A stretch of 64,000 nucleotides of DNA. Origin: Candidatus Paracaedibacteraceae bacterium. GTDB taxonomy: Bacteria; Pseudomonadota; Alphaproteobacteria; Paracaedibacterales; Paracaedibacteraceae. Below the pieces are notes generated by a model. It worked only from the letters and a program-made list of their open reading frames with translations, was not told where the DNA came from and made no database searches. The stretch's first letter is position 1. The number at the start of each line of letters is the position of its first letter. Position numbers and translations under genes: made by a program. The stretch covers positions 97,837-161,836 of the forward strand of contig JAIBEV010000165.1 in the NCBI GenBank assembly GCA_019459505.1. Reading direction: 5' to 3'. Below, one piece after another: positions 28,101 to 36,358 of this stretch.

Positions 28101-28343
28101 AAACATCTCGAAAATCGTAGATTAAGCCATATTAGTAGTTCTGACGATCGTAGACTACTTGACACTTATCCCGCTGAAGTTCGTCAAATGGTGCTTACTC
28201 ACTTCGCAGATACAATTGTGTGGAGTTATGATGAAGTTTTAAAAATTATTCACAAACGGAATAGTGACCTAATTAGAAACATTAGCTTGAGAGCTAACCC
28301 GATCTCTGATGACGAGCAAACCTCGACATCTGAGCATGATTAG
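25152..28343 (+). CDS. Large secreted protein of unknown function (1063 residues)
   Basis: The largest gene in the window and not recognised. Signal peptide at about 1-22 (ALCFTTILNSISFS, then mature MDSQGESEP). Predominantly alpha-helical composition, hydrophilic, with few cysteines. The only clearly hydrophobic stretch is about residues 375-425 (VPILAASYGAYYAGDALTS ... GGTTLWALNGVFKAALPVAG), Gly/Ala-rich like an amphipathic hairpin or membrane-insertion segment. The C-terminus is acidic and Ser/Thr-rich (DDEQTSTSEHD). A ribosome binding site (AAGGGAT) is present. A small secreted protein follows 44 bp later, perhaps in the same transcript. Size, signal peptide and lack of a known family make an exported effector or surface factor plausible, but that is inference. 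Confidence 0.6.
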   Translation: MIRKYLSAALCFTTILNSISFSMDSQGESEPHLTLRYTNGEIICQVPCDKEHANAFYQQYISRVAPPNSPSISQKVAESAATGFTQGFTQYYKDTQQFLKLIAKGELFNLSTETLQAGLRAYLETTIDSYLYPDSSAREKKQLDPATLGKIIGQIREKTYWVLLLSGFFNNKKVVYVKERGVQETHYDITTNQSAFFLDSIIPSFVPMRGMIIALSKNNYVNNFFLRRIDELFAYMVIEFYSKISNLPTEEIHAQLNHPALKKESSLTGTSTIKKTYNPDREPGKDDTVLKDELRFTDISKTEPSSKIKAESPYLTKEDQSLSAIWNYLEPYMAHHIRAAIIALFDYLPTTVTEKIGGTALYHFSKFASEYSTVPILAASYGAYYAGDALTSIPYLDGLVVGGTTLWALNGVFKAALPVAGQQTAEAIKKSISELYSEFLLHKSHQWVPLSRAEHLLFNLSQSPSEDYKAFFHEDYEAQIKIHQNSIFTAVLADLQSIAANLPLLSQLTSFASGNPSSIKLLDKGVGKTDSKHHDTVAQIKYYRIAATLYKNQQQEEAYQANAGKIKKVYDYLTSNKTKATSLTPEEQAFYDEIQKHPSSDFHAEELKRLAHKYTWKSLKDKQDHLMPALKEQNKLSKTFALVACKIVEAMDMASENLQGYVENPENSLKELQLALPFSEFMTTIEVINNKDTRADFFSQKPKRTDLHNILSFHLLKDRFSDLYADHPLLVDLVMNTSLGAHLSAVQQLELAQELAKNPKAVEMIKGAFDGPNQEITAEEFKNKIEQALWEKYQTYTKNYLAQFYAFEFINAMGDQYFADLASTVTEDLKKQVTQSMPLYKLIFNEQARTRDSAISTFRNQLSQRLTDIKARTKCYGFIFNKIEEALHSAPSHTSQKKEKSAQSASWFILSNSSQEIGEEIILPSFEKNLTPLADVEMGTLIEDGVDAFLLNQLIIQKLAKDPFMYEGSSAGELRQADMRLLVKHLENRRLSHISSSDDRRLLDTYPAEVRQMVLTHFADTIVWSYDEVLKIIHKRNSDLIRNISLRANPISDDEQTSTSEHD

Positions 28344-28387
28344 TACAAATACTGATCATGAAATTATAATAAAAAAGGAAAAGAAAA

Positions 28388-28786
28388 ATGTCTAAAAAAC
28401 TAATTTCTGCTGCCTTTATTATGCTTTCCTCAACCGGTGCAGTAATGGCAAATTATTGTCACTCAGAAGTAGAAATAGTAAATTTCGGTTCTGCGGGGCA
28501 GCCATACTCATCTAAAGAAGCTTTAAATCCTGCAGATGATAATGCAGAAAATTTAGAGCTTCCTTTTGGTATGACTAATAGCATTTTTGAGGCAGAACCC
28601 AGAAAATTTGGTAAAATAGCTACCGCAGAAGACTTTAAAGATCACCCTGCTCTTCGTCTTTTAAAAAGTGGAAAAGTTTCTGAGCCGATAAAAGAAACTA
28701 GCTTTTTTAGTAACCTTAAAACAGCTGTTGAAAAGGTTGCACGGAAAGTTGCTAACTTTTTTACCAAATTGGTATGGGTTGCATAA
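28388..28786 (+). CDS. Small secreted protein of unknown function
   Basis: 132 residues. Signal peptide MSKKLISAAFIMLSSTGAVMA, mature start NYCHSEVEIV. No family recognised. The C-terminal 40 residues form a probable amphipathic helix (FFSNLKTAVEKVARKVANFF). AAAAAGGAAAAG serves as ribosome binding site and TATAAT occurs 20 bp before the start, so it may have its own promoter besides read-through from the 1063-residue gene. A strong terminator follows. Confidence 0.65.
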   Translation: MSKKLISAAFIMLSSTGAVMANYCHSEVEIVNFGSAGQPYSSKEALNPADDNAENLELPFGMTNSIFEAEPRKFGKIATAEDFKDHPALRLLKSGKVSEPIKETSFFSNLKTAVEKVARKVANFFTKLVWVA

Positions 28787-28825
28787 ACTCTGTTTTTTAT
28801 GTATCTCCGGTCAATTTTATTGATC

Positions 28826-28855
28826 AAGAACCCTCCTTTAAAGGAGGGTTCTTTA
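28826..28855 (+). terminator. Rho-independent terminator after the small secreted protein
   Basis: Perfect inverted repeat AAGAACCCTCCTTT / AAAGGAGGGTTCTT followed by TATTT. 40 bp past the stop. Confidence 0.85.
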
Positions 28856-29293
28856 TTTACGCTTATTATTACCCGCCCCTTTATGAGAAAAGAGTCTCCC
28901 TCCCCCTATATGGCTTTACTCTATTGTTGTTTTTTCTAGCTGTAGCGTCATCCAGTATAAAACGAGCTAGCCTTATAATGATATTTTGAATGCAGTTTCA
29001 AACTTTCAAAACTACTCTCAGCTAAAAACTAATGGAAAATTTAGAGCGCATAAAAAGGAGTTAAAGATACACAGAAAATGCATCGTTTAATAATGGTTTG
29101 GCTATATTTTTTATGCACAAGACTATAAAAGAAATAGTGTTATAAGAGCCTTTTACTACGCTCTGAGGATTGGTTAGCTTATAGGCTTCCCCCTTTCCTT
29201 TTGCGTTAAACAGAGCATTTTATTAAGGCCAGTATTCTGTCCCCGATGGATTAAAAAGATTCGCTCGTTCTAGTCCTCTTCCTTTCACACCAT
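28856..29293. other. Intergenic spacer, no gene seen
   Basis: Spacer between two converging transcription units, bounded by terminators on both sides. Short open frames here have no ribosome binding site or recognisable product; I see nothing functional. Confidence 0.5.
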
Positions 29294-29320
29294 AAAAAAA
29301 CCCCGAATATTTTTCGGGGG
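29294..29320 (-). terminator. Rho-independent terminator of the sec operon
   Basis: On the minus strand CCCCGAA / TTCGGGG stem with a short A/T loop followed by seven T, 26 bp past the secF stop. Confidence 0.9.
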
Positions 29321-29345
29321 ATCAATAAATCAGTATTTTAAAATA

Positions 29346-30281
29346 TTAATTGCTATTGGGCAGGACTTCTACCTCTTCCCCTCGCTTAAGGTTTAAGTAT
29401 AAGAGAAGTGGAGAAGCTAGAAAAATGGAAGAAAAGGATCCAATCATAATACCAATAATGATCGGCAAGCTAAAACTTGAAATGACGCTTCCTCCCCATA
29501 TATAAAGAGCCAACAAGGAGGTTAAAGTTGTTGCCCCTGTTAGGACAGTTCTAGAAAGAGTTTCATTCAAACTTTTGTTAATAAGGGTTCCGAGTTCCAT
29601 TTTTTTGTACTTACGCAAATTTTCACGAATTCTATCAAAGATCACAATAGTATCATTAATGGAGTATCCCGCTGTAATCAAAATTGCGATAATGGCCGTT
29701 TCATTAAATTCAAAGGAAAAAATGGAAAACAATGCCAAAATACCAATTGTATCATGGATTAACGCAATAATACCGCATACCGCAAACTGCCATTCAAACC
29801 GTACGGCAATATAAATCAGCATAGCAGCCAAAGCTAGCAAAACAGCTTTCATACTGTTATGAACGAGTTCTTCACCAACTTTTGGACCAATTGTTTCGAT
29901 CCGGCGATAATCCTCATTCACGCCAATGGCGCCCTTCACAGCATCAATAACTTTTTGCTGAGCCACATTTTCATCTGCACCTTCAGCTACTTTGCGCTCA
30001 ACCCGAATTAAAACATCGTGATCAGCCCCAAATTTTTGGATGGCAGTTTCACCTAAATCTAAGCTTGCTAGTTTATTGCGCAATTCAGGAATATTTGGCT
30101 CATCCTTAAGGCGGATTTCAAAAATATACCCCCCTTCAAAGTCGATACCATAATTTAATCCTTTTGTTCCAATGGTAATGATAGTTGCCAAAACAACAAT
30201 CATTGAGATCAAGAACGTAACAAAACGAATGCCAACAAAATTAATATTAACATTCTGAGGAACTAAGCGTAAATAAGCCAT
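29346..30281 (-). CDS. secF: Protein translocase subunit SecF
   Basis: 311 residues. With SecD and YajC it uses the proton motive force to help Sec-dependent export late in translocation. Six membrane helices: one near the N-terminus (FVTFLISMIVVLATIITIG) and five after the periplasmic P1 region. Signatures are GLNYGIDFEGGYIFEIR and the second-half AGYSINDTIVIFDRIRENLR. Separated from secD by 15 bp. Confidence 0.97.
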   Translation of the reverse strand: MAYLRLVPQNVNINFVGIRFVTFLISMIVVLATIITIGTKGLNYGIDFEGGYIFEIRLKDEPNIPELRNKLASLDLGETAIQKFGADHDVLIRVERKVAEGADENVAQQKVIDAVKGAIGVNEDYRRIETIGPKVGEELVHNSMKAVLLALAAMLIYIAVRFEWQFAVCGIIALIHDTIGILALFSIFSFEFNETAIIAILITAGYSINDTIVIFDRIRENLRKYKKMELGTLINKSLNETLSRTVLTGATTLTSLLALYIWGGSVISSFSLPIIIGIMIGSFSSIFLASPLLLYLNLKRGEEVEVLPNSN

Positions 30282-30296
30282 TTTTTGACCTCTTCC

Positions 30297-31886
30297 TTAT
30301 ATTGGCAGCGACGTTAAATTACGGTGACGGCGCGCCCAGTAAATCACAATCAGACGGGTCAGAGACAATGCTGTAAACAATGAGATAATAATACCCAACG
30401 CCAATGTCACCGCAAATCCACGGATCGGCCCTGAGCCAAACTCAAATAAGACAGCAGCACCAATGAGCGTTGTAATGTTAGAATCTAAAATTGTCATTAA
30501 TGCTTTACGGTATCCCGCATCAATAGCCATGACAGGTTTCATATTATGACGCAGTTCTTCTTTTATCCGTTCATAAATCAAAACGTTTGCATCCACTGCC
30601 ATTCCAATTGTCAAAGCAATCCCAGCAATCCCAGGCAATGTTAAAGTCGCCCCAAGTAATGACAAAGCTGCAAACAAAAGCACCAGATTAAAAGCTAAAG
30701 CAACATCTGCAAAGGCCCCGAACAATGAATAGTTCAGAATCATGAAAACAGCCACGAACAAGAACGCAAATAAAGTGGCCCGTTGACCATCTTGAATAGA
30801 GTCTGCTCCCAAGCTTGGCCCAACTGTTCTTTCCTCAATAACATTTAAGGCAGCTGGCAAAGCACCCGCCCGCAGTAGCAAGGCTAGTTCTTGAGCTTCT
30901 TTAGGAGTAAATCCGCCACTAATAATAGCGTGACCATCCAACAACGGTCCTTTAATATTCGGATGGCTAATGACACGACCATCCAATATAATAGCAAACT
31001 GACGGTTAACGTTATTCGCTGTGATTTCAGCAAATTTTTTGGCTCCAACGGCGTCGAAAGAAATTGATACACCCGGTTGAGCCTCACGAAATTCAAACTG
31101 AGCATCAATCAAACGATCACCAGTAATGGCAACTTGTTTTTTGACAACAACATATCCTTCTTGTCCTCGATGACCCGTTTCAGGCAGAACCTCGGATCCC
31201 AAGGGTACTGCGCCTTGCAGACGGCCAAACTCATCGACTTGGATAGTCCCCGCATCATGATCAACCAGACGAAATTCCATTTTCGCGGTTCTTCCAATCA
31301 GGCGTTTTACTTCTGCAGGGTTATCAACACCGGGAAGCTGCAAGATAATACGATCTGTCCCTTGGCGCTGAATTAGAGGCTCCTTGGTCCCTGATTCATC
31401 AACACGGCGGCGGATAACCTCAATGGATTTCTCTAAGGCCTTTGCCTGAATTTTCTCTGTTGCTTCCTCGGTTAAGGAAATTGTAACGCGGCCAGAATTA
31501 TCAAACTCAGAATTAAGATCAGTTGTTGTTTTACGGAGAGCCTTTTTAGCAACACTCAGTTGATTCGGATCACGGAGCATAAAAGTTACCCCTTTACGAT
31601 CCTGATTTAGTACCAATGATGTATAACCGACTTTTTCCGCACGCAGCGTTGTTCTTACTTCATCCAACAGATTTTCAGAATAATCTTTCATCACAGACTT
31701 CATATCAACCTCAAGTTGAAGGTGAGACCCTCCTTGAAGTTCCAGTCCTAAATTAAATGTATTCTGCATCCAAGACGGCAATTTATTGCGCTGTGACTCT
31801 GACAGCATGTTTGGTACTGAGAATATAACTCCCAGCATACAGACGAGCAAAATAACTGCTGCCTTCCAACGTGCGATATATAGCAT
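30297..31886 (-). CDS. secD: Protein translocase subunit SecD
   Basis: 529 residues. An N-terminal helix is followed by GLELQGGSHLQLEVDM and a large periplasmic P1 domain containing the LGGDV-like fold and IQLQLPGV-type strand (RIILQLPGVDNPAEVKRLIG). Five C-terminal helices carry the conserved TLPGIAGIALTIGMAVDANV and YERIKEELR. Only three bases lie between the yajC stop and the secD start, so translation is tightly coupled. Confidence 0.97.
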   Translation of the reverse strand: MLYIARWKAAVILLVCMLGVIFSVPNMLSESQRNKLPSWMQNTFNLGLELQGGSHLQLEVDMKSVMKDYSENLLDEVRTTLRAEKVGYTSLVLNQDRKGVTFMLRDPNQLSVAKKALRKTTTDLNSEFDNSGRVTISLTEEATEKIQAKALEKSIEVIRRRVDESGTKEPLIQRQGTDRIILQLPGVDNPAEVKRLIGRTAKMEFRLVDHDAGTIQVDEFGRLQGAVPLGSEVLPETGHRGQEGYVVVKKQVAITGDRLIDAQFEFREAQPGVSISFDAVGAKKFAEITANNVNRQFAIILDGRVISHPNIKGPLLDGHAIISGGFTPKEAQELALLLRAGALPAALNVIEERTVGPSLGADSIQDGQRATLFAFLFVAVFMILNYSLFGAFADVALAFNLVLLFAALSLLGATLTLPGIAGIALTIGMAVDANVLIYERIKEELRHNMKPVMAIDAGYRKALMTILDSNITTLIGAAVLFEFGSGPIRGFAVTLALGIIISLFTALSLTRLIVIYWARRHRNLTSLPI

Positions 31887-31889
31887 GGA

Positions 31890-32273
31890 TTAGTCCTTTT
31901 TAACGACGGTTTTAGCCTTAGTAGTCTTTTTAGCCGGGGCCTTTTTCTCAACAGCTTTGGGCTCTGCTGGCTTTATTTCATCAGAATTAACGGCTTCCGT
32001 CTTTGATAGAACTTCAGAAATCATCGATTTTACGACGCGAACCTTAACATTCTCTGCAATTTCAACCAAAACTTCAGTGTCGGAATTCACTTTAGAAACA
32101 GTACCAATTAACCCACCGCTGGTGACAACTTTATCACCGCGGCGAACTGCAACCAGCATTGCTTGATGCTCTTTCATTTTCTTTTGTTGCGGACGAATCA
32201 GCAAAAAATAAAAGATCACGAAGATCATTAATAACGGCAAAAATGACATAATATCAAAACCACCTTGTGACAT
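31890..32273 (-). CDS. yajC: Preprotein translocase subunit YajC
   Basis: 127 residues. One N-terminal membrane helix (FLPLLMIFVIFYFLLIRPQQ) followed by KKMKEHQAMLVAVRRGDKVV and TSGGLIGTVSKVNSDTEVLV, the conserved YajC beta-barrel-like domain. The last 25 residues are Lys/Ala/Pro-rich (APAKKTTKAKT), longer than in most YajC. First gene of the secDF group; a large nested hairpin lies just upstream at 32314-32389. Confidence 0.95.
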   Translation of the reverse strand: MSQGGFDIMSFLPLLMIFVIFYFLLIRPQQKKMKEHQAMLVAVRRGDKVVTSGGLIGTVSKVNSDTEVLVEIAENVKVRVVKSMISEVLSKTEAVNSDEIKPAEPKAVEKKAPAKKTTKAKTVVKKD

Positions 32274-32313
32274 AAAAAACTCCTACATAATTATTTATCT
32301 TATAAAAATAGCC

Positions 32314-32389
32314 TTGCTACTAAAGTGTTAGCTTGTAAGTATCAGCACAGAACAATCTAAAAGTGCTGATGCTATTACTTCAGTAGCAA
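32314..32389 (-). promoter_or_regulatory. Nested 27-bp inverted repeat in the yajC leader
   Basis: Outer arms at 32314-32332 and 32371-32389 match at 16 of 19 positions, ending in perfect TTGCTACT / AGTAGCAA. The inner arms at 32341-32348 (ATCAGCAC) and 32363-32370 (GTGCTGAT) match perfectly around a 14-base loop. On the minus strand it is followed seven bases later by ATTTTTAT, so it could be a terminator for the upstream operon, an attenuator, or a structured leader of yajC-secDF. Confidence 0.6.
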
Positions 32390-32409
32390 AACTGCTGTAT
32401 GCCATTATC

Positions 32410-33294
32410 CTAATCCAGATATTTGGTTGGATCAACTGGAGTTTTTCCTTTATTGATCTTAAAGTGGAGTTGGGGTTCCTTCACATTTCCCGTTTTCCCA
32501 ACTGTTCCAATCTTTTGGCCAGCTGTGACAACCTCACCTCGCTTGACCGTAATTTGATCAAGATGAGCATAGACTGTAATAATACCATCTTGATGTCGCA
32601 CTAAGACAACTTTACCATAACCTGGAATTTGTTCCGTACGACTTACCACACCATTATTAGCGGCTTTTACGGGCGTCCCCTTAGCTGCGCTAATGTTGAT
32701 GCCTGTATGCCCCCCCTTACCTGCAGAAAATCCTTTGACGATTTTGCCCCGGACAGGCCATGTATAAAATGCTGCAGATTTTGGAGTTTCTCCAAGCGGC
32801 CTGTATGCTTTTATTGGTGTTTCACTATCGGCCGCCGCTATCTCCGTCTCATCCTCTGGAGCTGATGCTATTTCTTCCCCCCGTCCCATTTCCTGGCCAT
32901 ACTCCGGTCCAGCGAAGGGCTGTTGATTGGCTATCCCCTCTTCTTCTGTTCCTGGAAGAGGAGCTAATGTTGCCACTTTTACCTCACCTTGTTGTTGGGC
33001 ATCTGTTGCCGGTGAATAGAATTCATCATGGCCAGATGGTTGACGTGCCCCTACAAGTAATTTTTGCCCAACCGAAATTCGATAGGGAGGCTTCATTCCG
33101 TTAAGTCGAACAAGTTCCCGTTTGTCGATGTGATAGGTGTTTGCAATGCTGGCAATGGTTTCTCCCCGTCGCACAATATGATAGGGGCTTTTGTAAGAAT
33201 CATACTCCACATCTGCGGGACCACCCCGACGGGTAGTACAGCTAGCAAGAACACTAGCAGCTATAACCATGATCGCGAAATTACGCAGCTTCAT
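32410..33294 (-). CDS. LysM and LytM (M23) domain lipoprotein, NlpD-like
   Basis: 294 residues. Lipobox VLASC near residue 18 predicts a lipoprotein. LysM peptidoglycan-binding domain at about 37-85 (YHIVRRGETIASIANTYHID ... ISVGQKLLV). Disordered linker, then LytM domain about 172-292. Zinc ligands are incomplete: HTGIN has Asn where active enzymes have Asp, and the final motif is QLHFK instead of HxH. This is the pattern of NlpD/EnvC-type amidase activators rather than endopeptidases. Sits after surE as in many alphaproteobacteria; the usual pcm gene between them is absent. Its start overlaps the surE 3' end by 14 bp. Confidence 0.88.
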   Translation of the reverse strand: MKLRNFAIMVIAASVLASCTTRRGGPADVEYDSYKSPYHIVRRGETIASIANTYHIDKRELVRLNGMKPPYRISVGQKLLVGARQPSGHDEFYSPATDAQQQGEVKVATLAPLPGTEEEGIANQQPFAGPEYGQEMGRGEEIASAPEDETEIAAADSETPIKAYRPLGETPKSAAFYTWPVRGKIVKGFSAGKGGHTGINISAAKGTPVKAANNGVVSRTEQIPGYGKVVLVRHQDGIITVYAHLDQITVKRGEVVTAGQKIGTVGKTGNVKEPQLHFKINKGKTPVDPTKYLD

Positions 33295-34057
33295 CTGTCT
33301 TATCCTTTGAAAATAGTTGATTTAGTCGATGTAGTGACTTTTCATGAGTAAAATTAAGAGAAAGCGGTGTTATGGAAATAAAACCATGCCTCACCGTCTC
33401 TAAATCTGTACCGGGCGCCCCTGTTCCATCATGATCCACAATTCCGATCCAATAGTATTTTTTTCCACGAGGATCAGTGCATTCATGCAATTGATCTTGA
33501 TAATTCCGTTGCCCCTGTTGGGTGATTTGCACCCCTTTAATAGAGTCAAGGGGTAGATTAGGAACATTAATATTCATCAGCGTGTAAGGATCCATTACAC
33601 TGCGGCTAAGCTTAGAAATGATAGCCGGCAAATAATGTTCTGTCGTTGACCAATGAGCTGATGCGCCGGGCGTCACGCACAAACTTATGGCAATGGAGGG
33701 GACATGCAATAAGGAGGCCTCCATGGCGGCGGCCACTGTCCCTGAATAAGTGATGTCATCAGCAATATTTGCCCCATGATTAACACCAGAGAGCACCAGA
33801 TCCGGCGCTTGTCCCTTCATTAAATGATTAATACCAAACAGAACGCAATCGGTAGGTGTCCCGGATAGAGCAAACGTCTTATCTGCCACTTCTCGGAGCC
33901 GTAAAGGATCGCGCAAGGTCAACGAATGACTCGCTCCGCTTTGATCCAACTCTGGGGCAACAATCCAAATATCATTGGATAACTGACGAGCGATTGCCTC
34001 GAGAACCTTGAGTCCCGGCGCATTAATGCCATCATCATTACTTAATAAAATACGCAT
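33281..34057 (-). CDS. surE: 5'/3'-nucleotidase SurE
   Basis: 258 residues. Nucleoside monophosphate phosphatase of the survival protein family. The metal site is visible in MRILLSNDDGINAPGL (D8, D9) with S in DQSGASHSLTL and N in VLSGVNHGANIADDITYSGT. Overlaps the serS 3' end by 16 bp without a good ribosome binding site of its own, so it is probably translated by coupling. Normal length. Confidence 0.96.
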   Translation of the reverse strand: MRILLSNDDGINAPGLKVLEAIARQLSNDIWIVAPELDQSGASHSLTLRDPLRLREVADKTFALSGTPTDCVLFGINHLMKGQAPDLVLSGVNHGANIADDITYSGTVAAAMEASLLHVPSIAISLCVTPGASAHWSTTEHYLPAIISKLSRSVMDPYTLMNINVPNLPLDSIKGVQITQQGQRNYQDQLHECTDPRGKKYYWIGIVDHDGTGAPGTDLETVRHGFISITPLSLNFTHEKSLHRLNQLFSKDKTDEAA

Positions 34058-35358
34058 AGTGTTAGCTTATTATTTTTTTTAATAACTTCAACGCCACCCA
34101 TATAAGGTATTAACGCCGTCGGAATAGCAATGCTACCGTCTTGACGTTGATAGTTCTCAAGGATAGCCACGATTGTCCGTCCAATAGCCAAACCAGATCC
34201 ATTTAAGGTATGAACAAATTCTGTTCCTGGCTTTGGATTATCAGCCGACGCTTGAGGGCGAAAACGAGCATTCATTCTGCGTGCCTGAAAATCACCACAA
34301 TTTGAACAGCTTGAAATCTCTCTATAGGTATTTTGACTCGGCAACCACACCTCTAAGTCATAAGTCTTTTGGGCTGCAAAACCCATATCTCCGGCACATA
34401 AGGCCATAACGCGATAGGGTAATTCAAGACTTTGCAAGACATCTTCAGCCGCTGATCGCATACGCTCATGTTCAGTTTTTGCTTCATTGGGATGGGTAAT
34501 ACTGACCAATTCAACTTTACCGAATTGATGCTGGCGAATCATGCCACGGGTGTCTCGACCTGCAGCGCCGGCTTCTGCCCGAAAACAAGGGGTATAAGAG
34601 GTAAAACGTAAGGGAAGCTGCTCCTCAGATTGAATCGTCTCTGCTACCAAGTTTGTCAAAACAACCTCAGCGGTTGGAATCATCCAATAACCAGAGGTGG
34701 TTTGAAACTGATCCTCTCGAAATTTTGGGAGCTGCCCTGTACCATACATGGTCTTTTCATTAACCAAGATGGGGGTATACACTTCTTGATAACCATATTT
34801 TTTCGTATGAATATCAATCATAAAGGCAGCTAATGCTCGCTCAAGGCGTGCCAATTCACTGTAAAGAACCACAAAACGAGAACCCGTCAACTTAGCAGCA
34901 ACTTCAAAGTCCATTTTACCCAATGCTTCTCCTAAATCATAGTGAGCCATGGGTTTAAAATCAAAGCTTGGAATATTACCATCCCGCCGCACCTCAACAT
35001 TTGCCGTTTCATCCAAGCCGTCAGGAGTCTCTTCAGCCACCAGATTTGGAATTCCTGATAACTCATCACTTAAAACTTGGTTGAGTTCGTTCGATTTTGT
35101 CTCTAAGGCAACAATAGAGGCTTTAACTTGTTCAGCCTCTGCCGCCAGCGCAGTTGTGTCTTGTCCAGTCCGCTTTGCTTCGCCAAAAGATTTAGCCAAC
35201 TGATTACGCTTAGTCTGTAATTCTTGCAAATCAGTTAAAACTGCGCGATAAGATGCATCCATAGACAAAATCTGCTGTGCCATCGGGCCTTTACCACGGC
35301 GTTTAAGAGAAGCATCCAGGATTTCTGGATTAGTGCGTATCAGTTTAAGGTCGAGCAT
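34042..35358 (-). CDS. serS: Seryl-tRNA synthetase
   Basis: 438 residues. Class II synthetase. The N-terminal tRNA-binding coiled coil (about 25-105) is preceded by MLDLKLIRTNPEILDASLKR. Motif 2 region: YTPCFRAEAGAAGRDTRGMI; motif 3: NGSGLAIGRTIVAILENYQ. The family end PYMGGVEVI is followed by about 13 extra residues that read into the start of surE. Start overlaps tatC by 19 bp. Confidence 0.97.
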   Translation of the reverse strand: MLDLKLIRTNPEILDASLKRRGKGPMAQQILSMDASYRAVLTDLQELQTKRNQLAKSFGEAKRTGQDTTALAAEAEQVKASIVALETKSNELNQVLSDELSGIPNLVAEETPDGLDETANVEVRRDGNIPSFDFKPMAHYDLGEALGKMDFEVAAKLTGSRFVVLYSELARLERALAAFMIDIHTKKYGYQEVYTPILVNEKTMYGTGQLPKFREDQFQTTSGYWMIPTAEVVLTNLVAETIQSEEQLPLRFTSYTPCFRAEAGAAGRDTRGMIRQHQFGKVELVSITHPNEAKTEHERMRSAAEDVLQSLELPYRVMALCAGDMGFAAQKTYDLEVWLPSQNTYREISSCSNCGDFQARRMNARFRPQASADNPKPGTEFVHTLNGSGLAIGRTIVAILENYQRQDGSIAIPTALIPYMGGVEVIKKNNKLTLCVFY

Positions 35359-36134
35359 GACTGAATTTCTTTCTTTTCACGGGCCCTTTCAACTCTTGCA
35401 ACCGCAATAATTGATAACCCATAGAGCAATACCAACGGTGCTGCTAGACCCACCATACTGAGGATATCAGGCGGTGTAATCACAGCAGCTACTGCAAAAA
35501 TACTTACCACAGAAATACGCCATTTTTCAATGAGTGCTTTTTTCGTTACCAAGCCCATACTCGCTAAGACGGTCAATAAGATGGGCAATTGAAAGCTCAC
35601 TCCAAAAGCAATAATTAAACGCATTACAAAACTCAGGTACTCAGAAACCCGAGGCTCTAACTGAATAGGAATGTCCCCTTGTCCGCCGAGACTTTCAAAA
35701 CTTAGGAAAAACTTATAGGCGTTAGGAAAAATAAACCCGTAAGCAAAGGCCGCCCCCAGCAGGAAAAACACAGGGGTAGCCAATAAAATTAAACGCAAAA
35801 GTTTTTGTTCATGTTTAAACAAACCAGGTGAAATAAACAACCAAATTTGTGAAGCAAAATAAGGAAATGTTAAAAAGAAACCTGAAAACATAGAAACTTT
35901 GAGGTAAGTCAAAAAGGCTTCGGTTAGACCTGTATAAATTAATTTCCGCTCAAGCCCAAGCTGACTAAAAATTTGCTGCAACGGATTAAGCAAAAATTGA
36001 AAGATATAATTTGAACCACAATAACTGAGGGCTGAAAGGCAAAAAAAGACAAGCAGAATACGAATAAAGCGAGTCCTTAATTCGATCAAATGCTGAATCA
36101 GGGGCTGTGCCTGATCATAGTCAGGCGCTCTCAT
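35340..36134 (-). CDS. tatC: Sec-independent translocase subunit TatC
   Basis: 264 residues, six membrane helices. Receptor for twin-arginine signal peptides. Family landmarks: N-terminal QPLIQHLIELRTRFIRILL (variant of HLxELRxR), and FLLGAAFAYGFIFPNAYKFF with PRVSEYLSFVMRLIIAFGVS. Its start overlaps the tatB stop in an ATGA arrangement, and its end overlaps serS. Confidence 0.96.
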   Translation of the reverse strand: MRAPDYDQAQPLIQHLIELRTRFIRILLVFFCLSALSYCGSNYIFQFLLNPLQQIFSQLGLERKLIYTGLTEAFLTYLKVSMFSGFFLTFPYFASQIWLFISPGLFKHEQKLLRLILLATPVFFLLGAAFAYGFIFPNAYKFFLSFESLGGQGDIPIQLEPRVSEYLSFVMRLIIAFGVSFQLPILLTVLASMGLVTKKALIEKWRISVVSIFAVAAVITPPDILSMVGLAAPLVLLYGLSIIAVARVERAREKKEIQSCSTLN

Positions 36135-36355
36135 TTTGATGCCTCATCTTTATGCTTAAAATCTTCTTTGGATGGCTGATGTATAGGGTCACGGCCCACG
36201 TATTCAATATACTCGCGCCACTCTGTTGTATGGCGGCGAATCTTACCCACCCACCGACCAATAAATCTCAAAACGACAGGGATTTCCTTAGGACCTAATA
36301 AGACAACGGCCACAATCAATAAAAGTGCATAATGAGACCAGGCAAAATCAAACAT
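36131..36355 (-). CDS. tatB: Sec-independent translocase subunit TatB
   Basis: 74 residues: short N-terminal membrane helix (HYALLLIVAVVLLGPKEIP) with the conserved GPKEIP hinge, then an amphipathic helix and charged tail. Shorter than typical TatB (about 150-170) because the C-terminal tail is reduced. Lies between tatA and tatC, 3 bp after tatA, overlapping tatC. Confidence 0.9.
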   Translation of the reverse strand: MFDFAWSHYALLLIVAVVLLGPKEIPVVLRFIGRWVGKIRRHTTEWREYIEYVGRDPIHQPSKEDFKHKDEASK

Positions 36356-36358
36356 AAT

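Noticed and set aside
28642..28989. Short frames on both strands around the terminator at 28.83 kb
   Set aside because: They overlap the small secreted gene and its terminator hairpin; no independent support.
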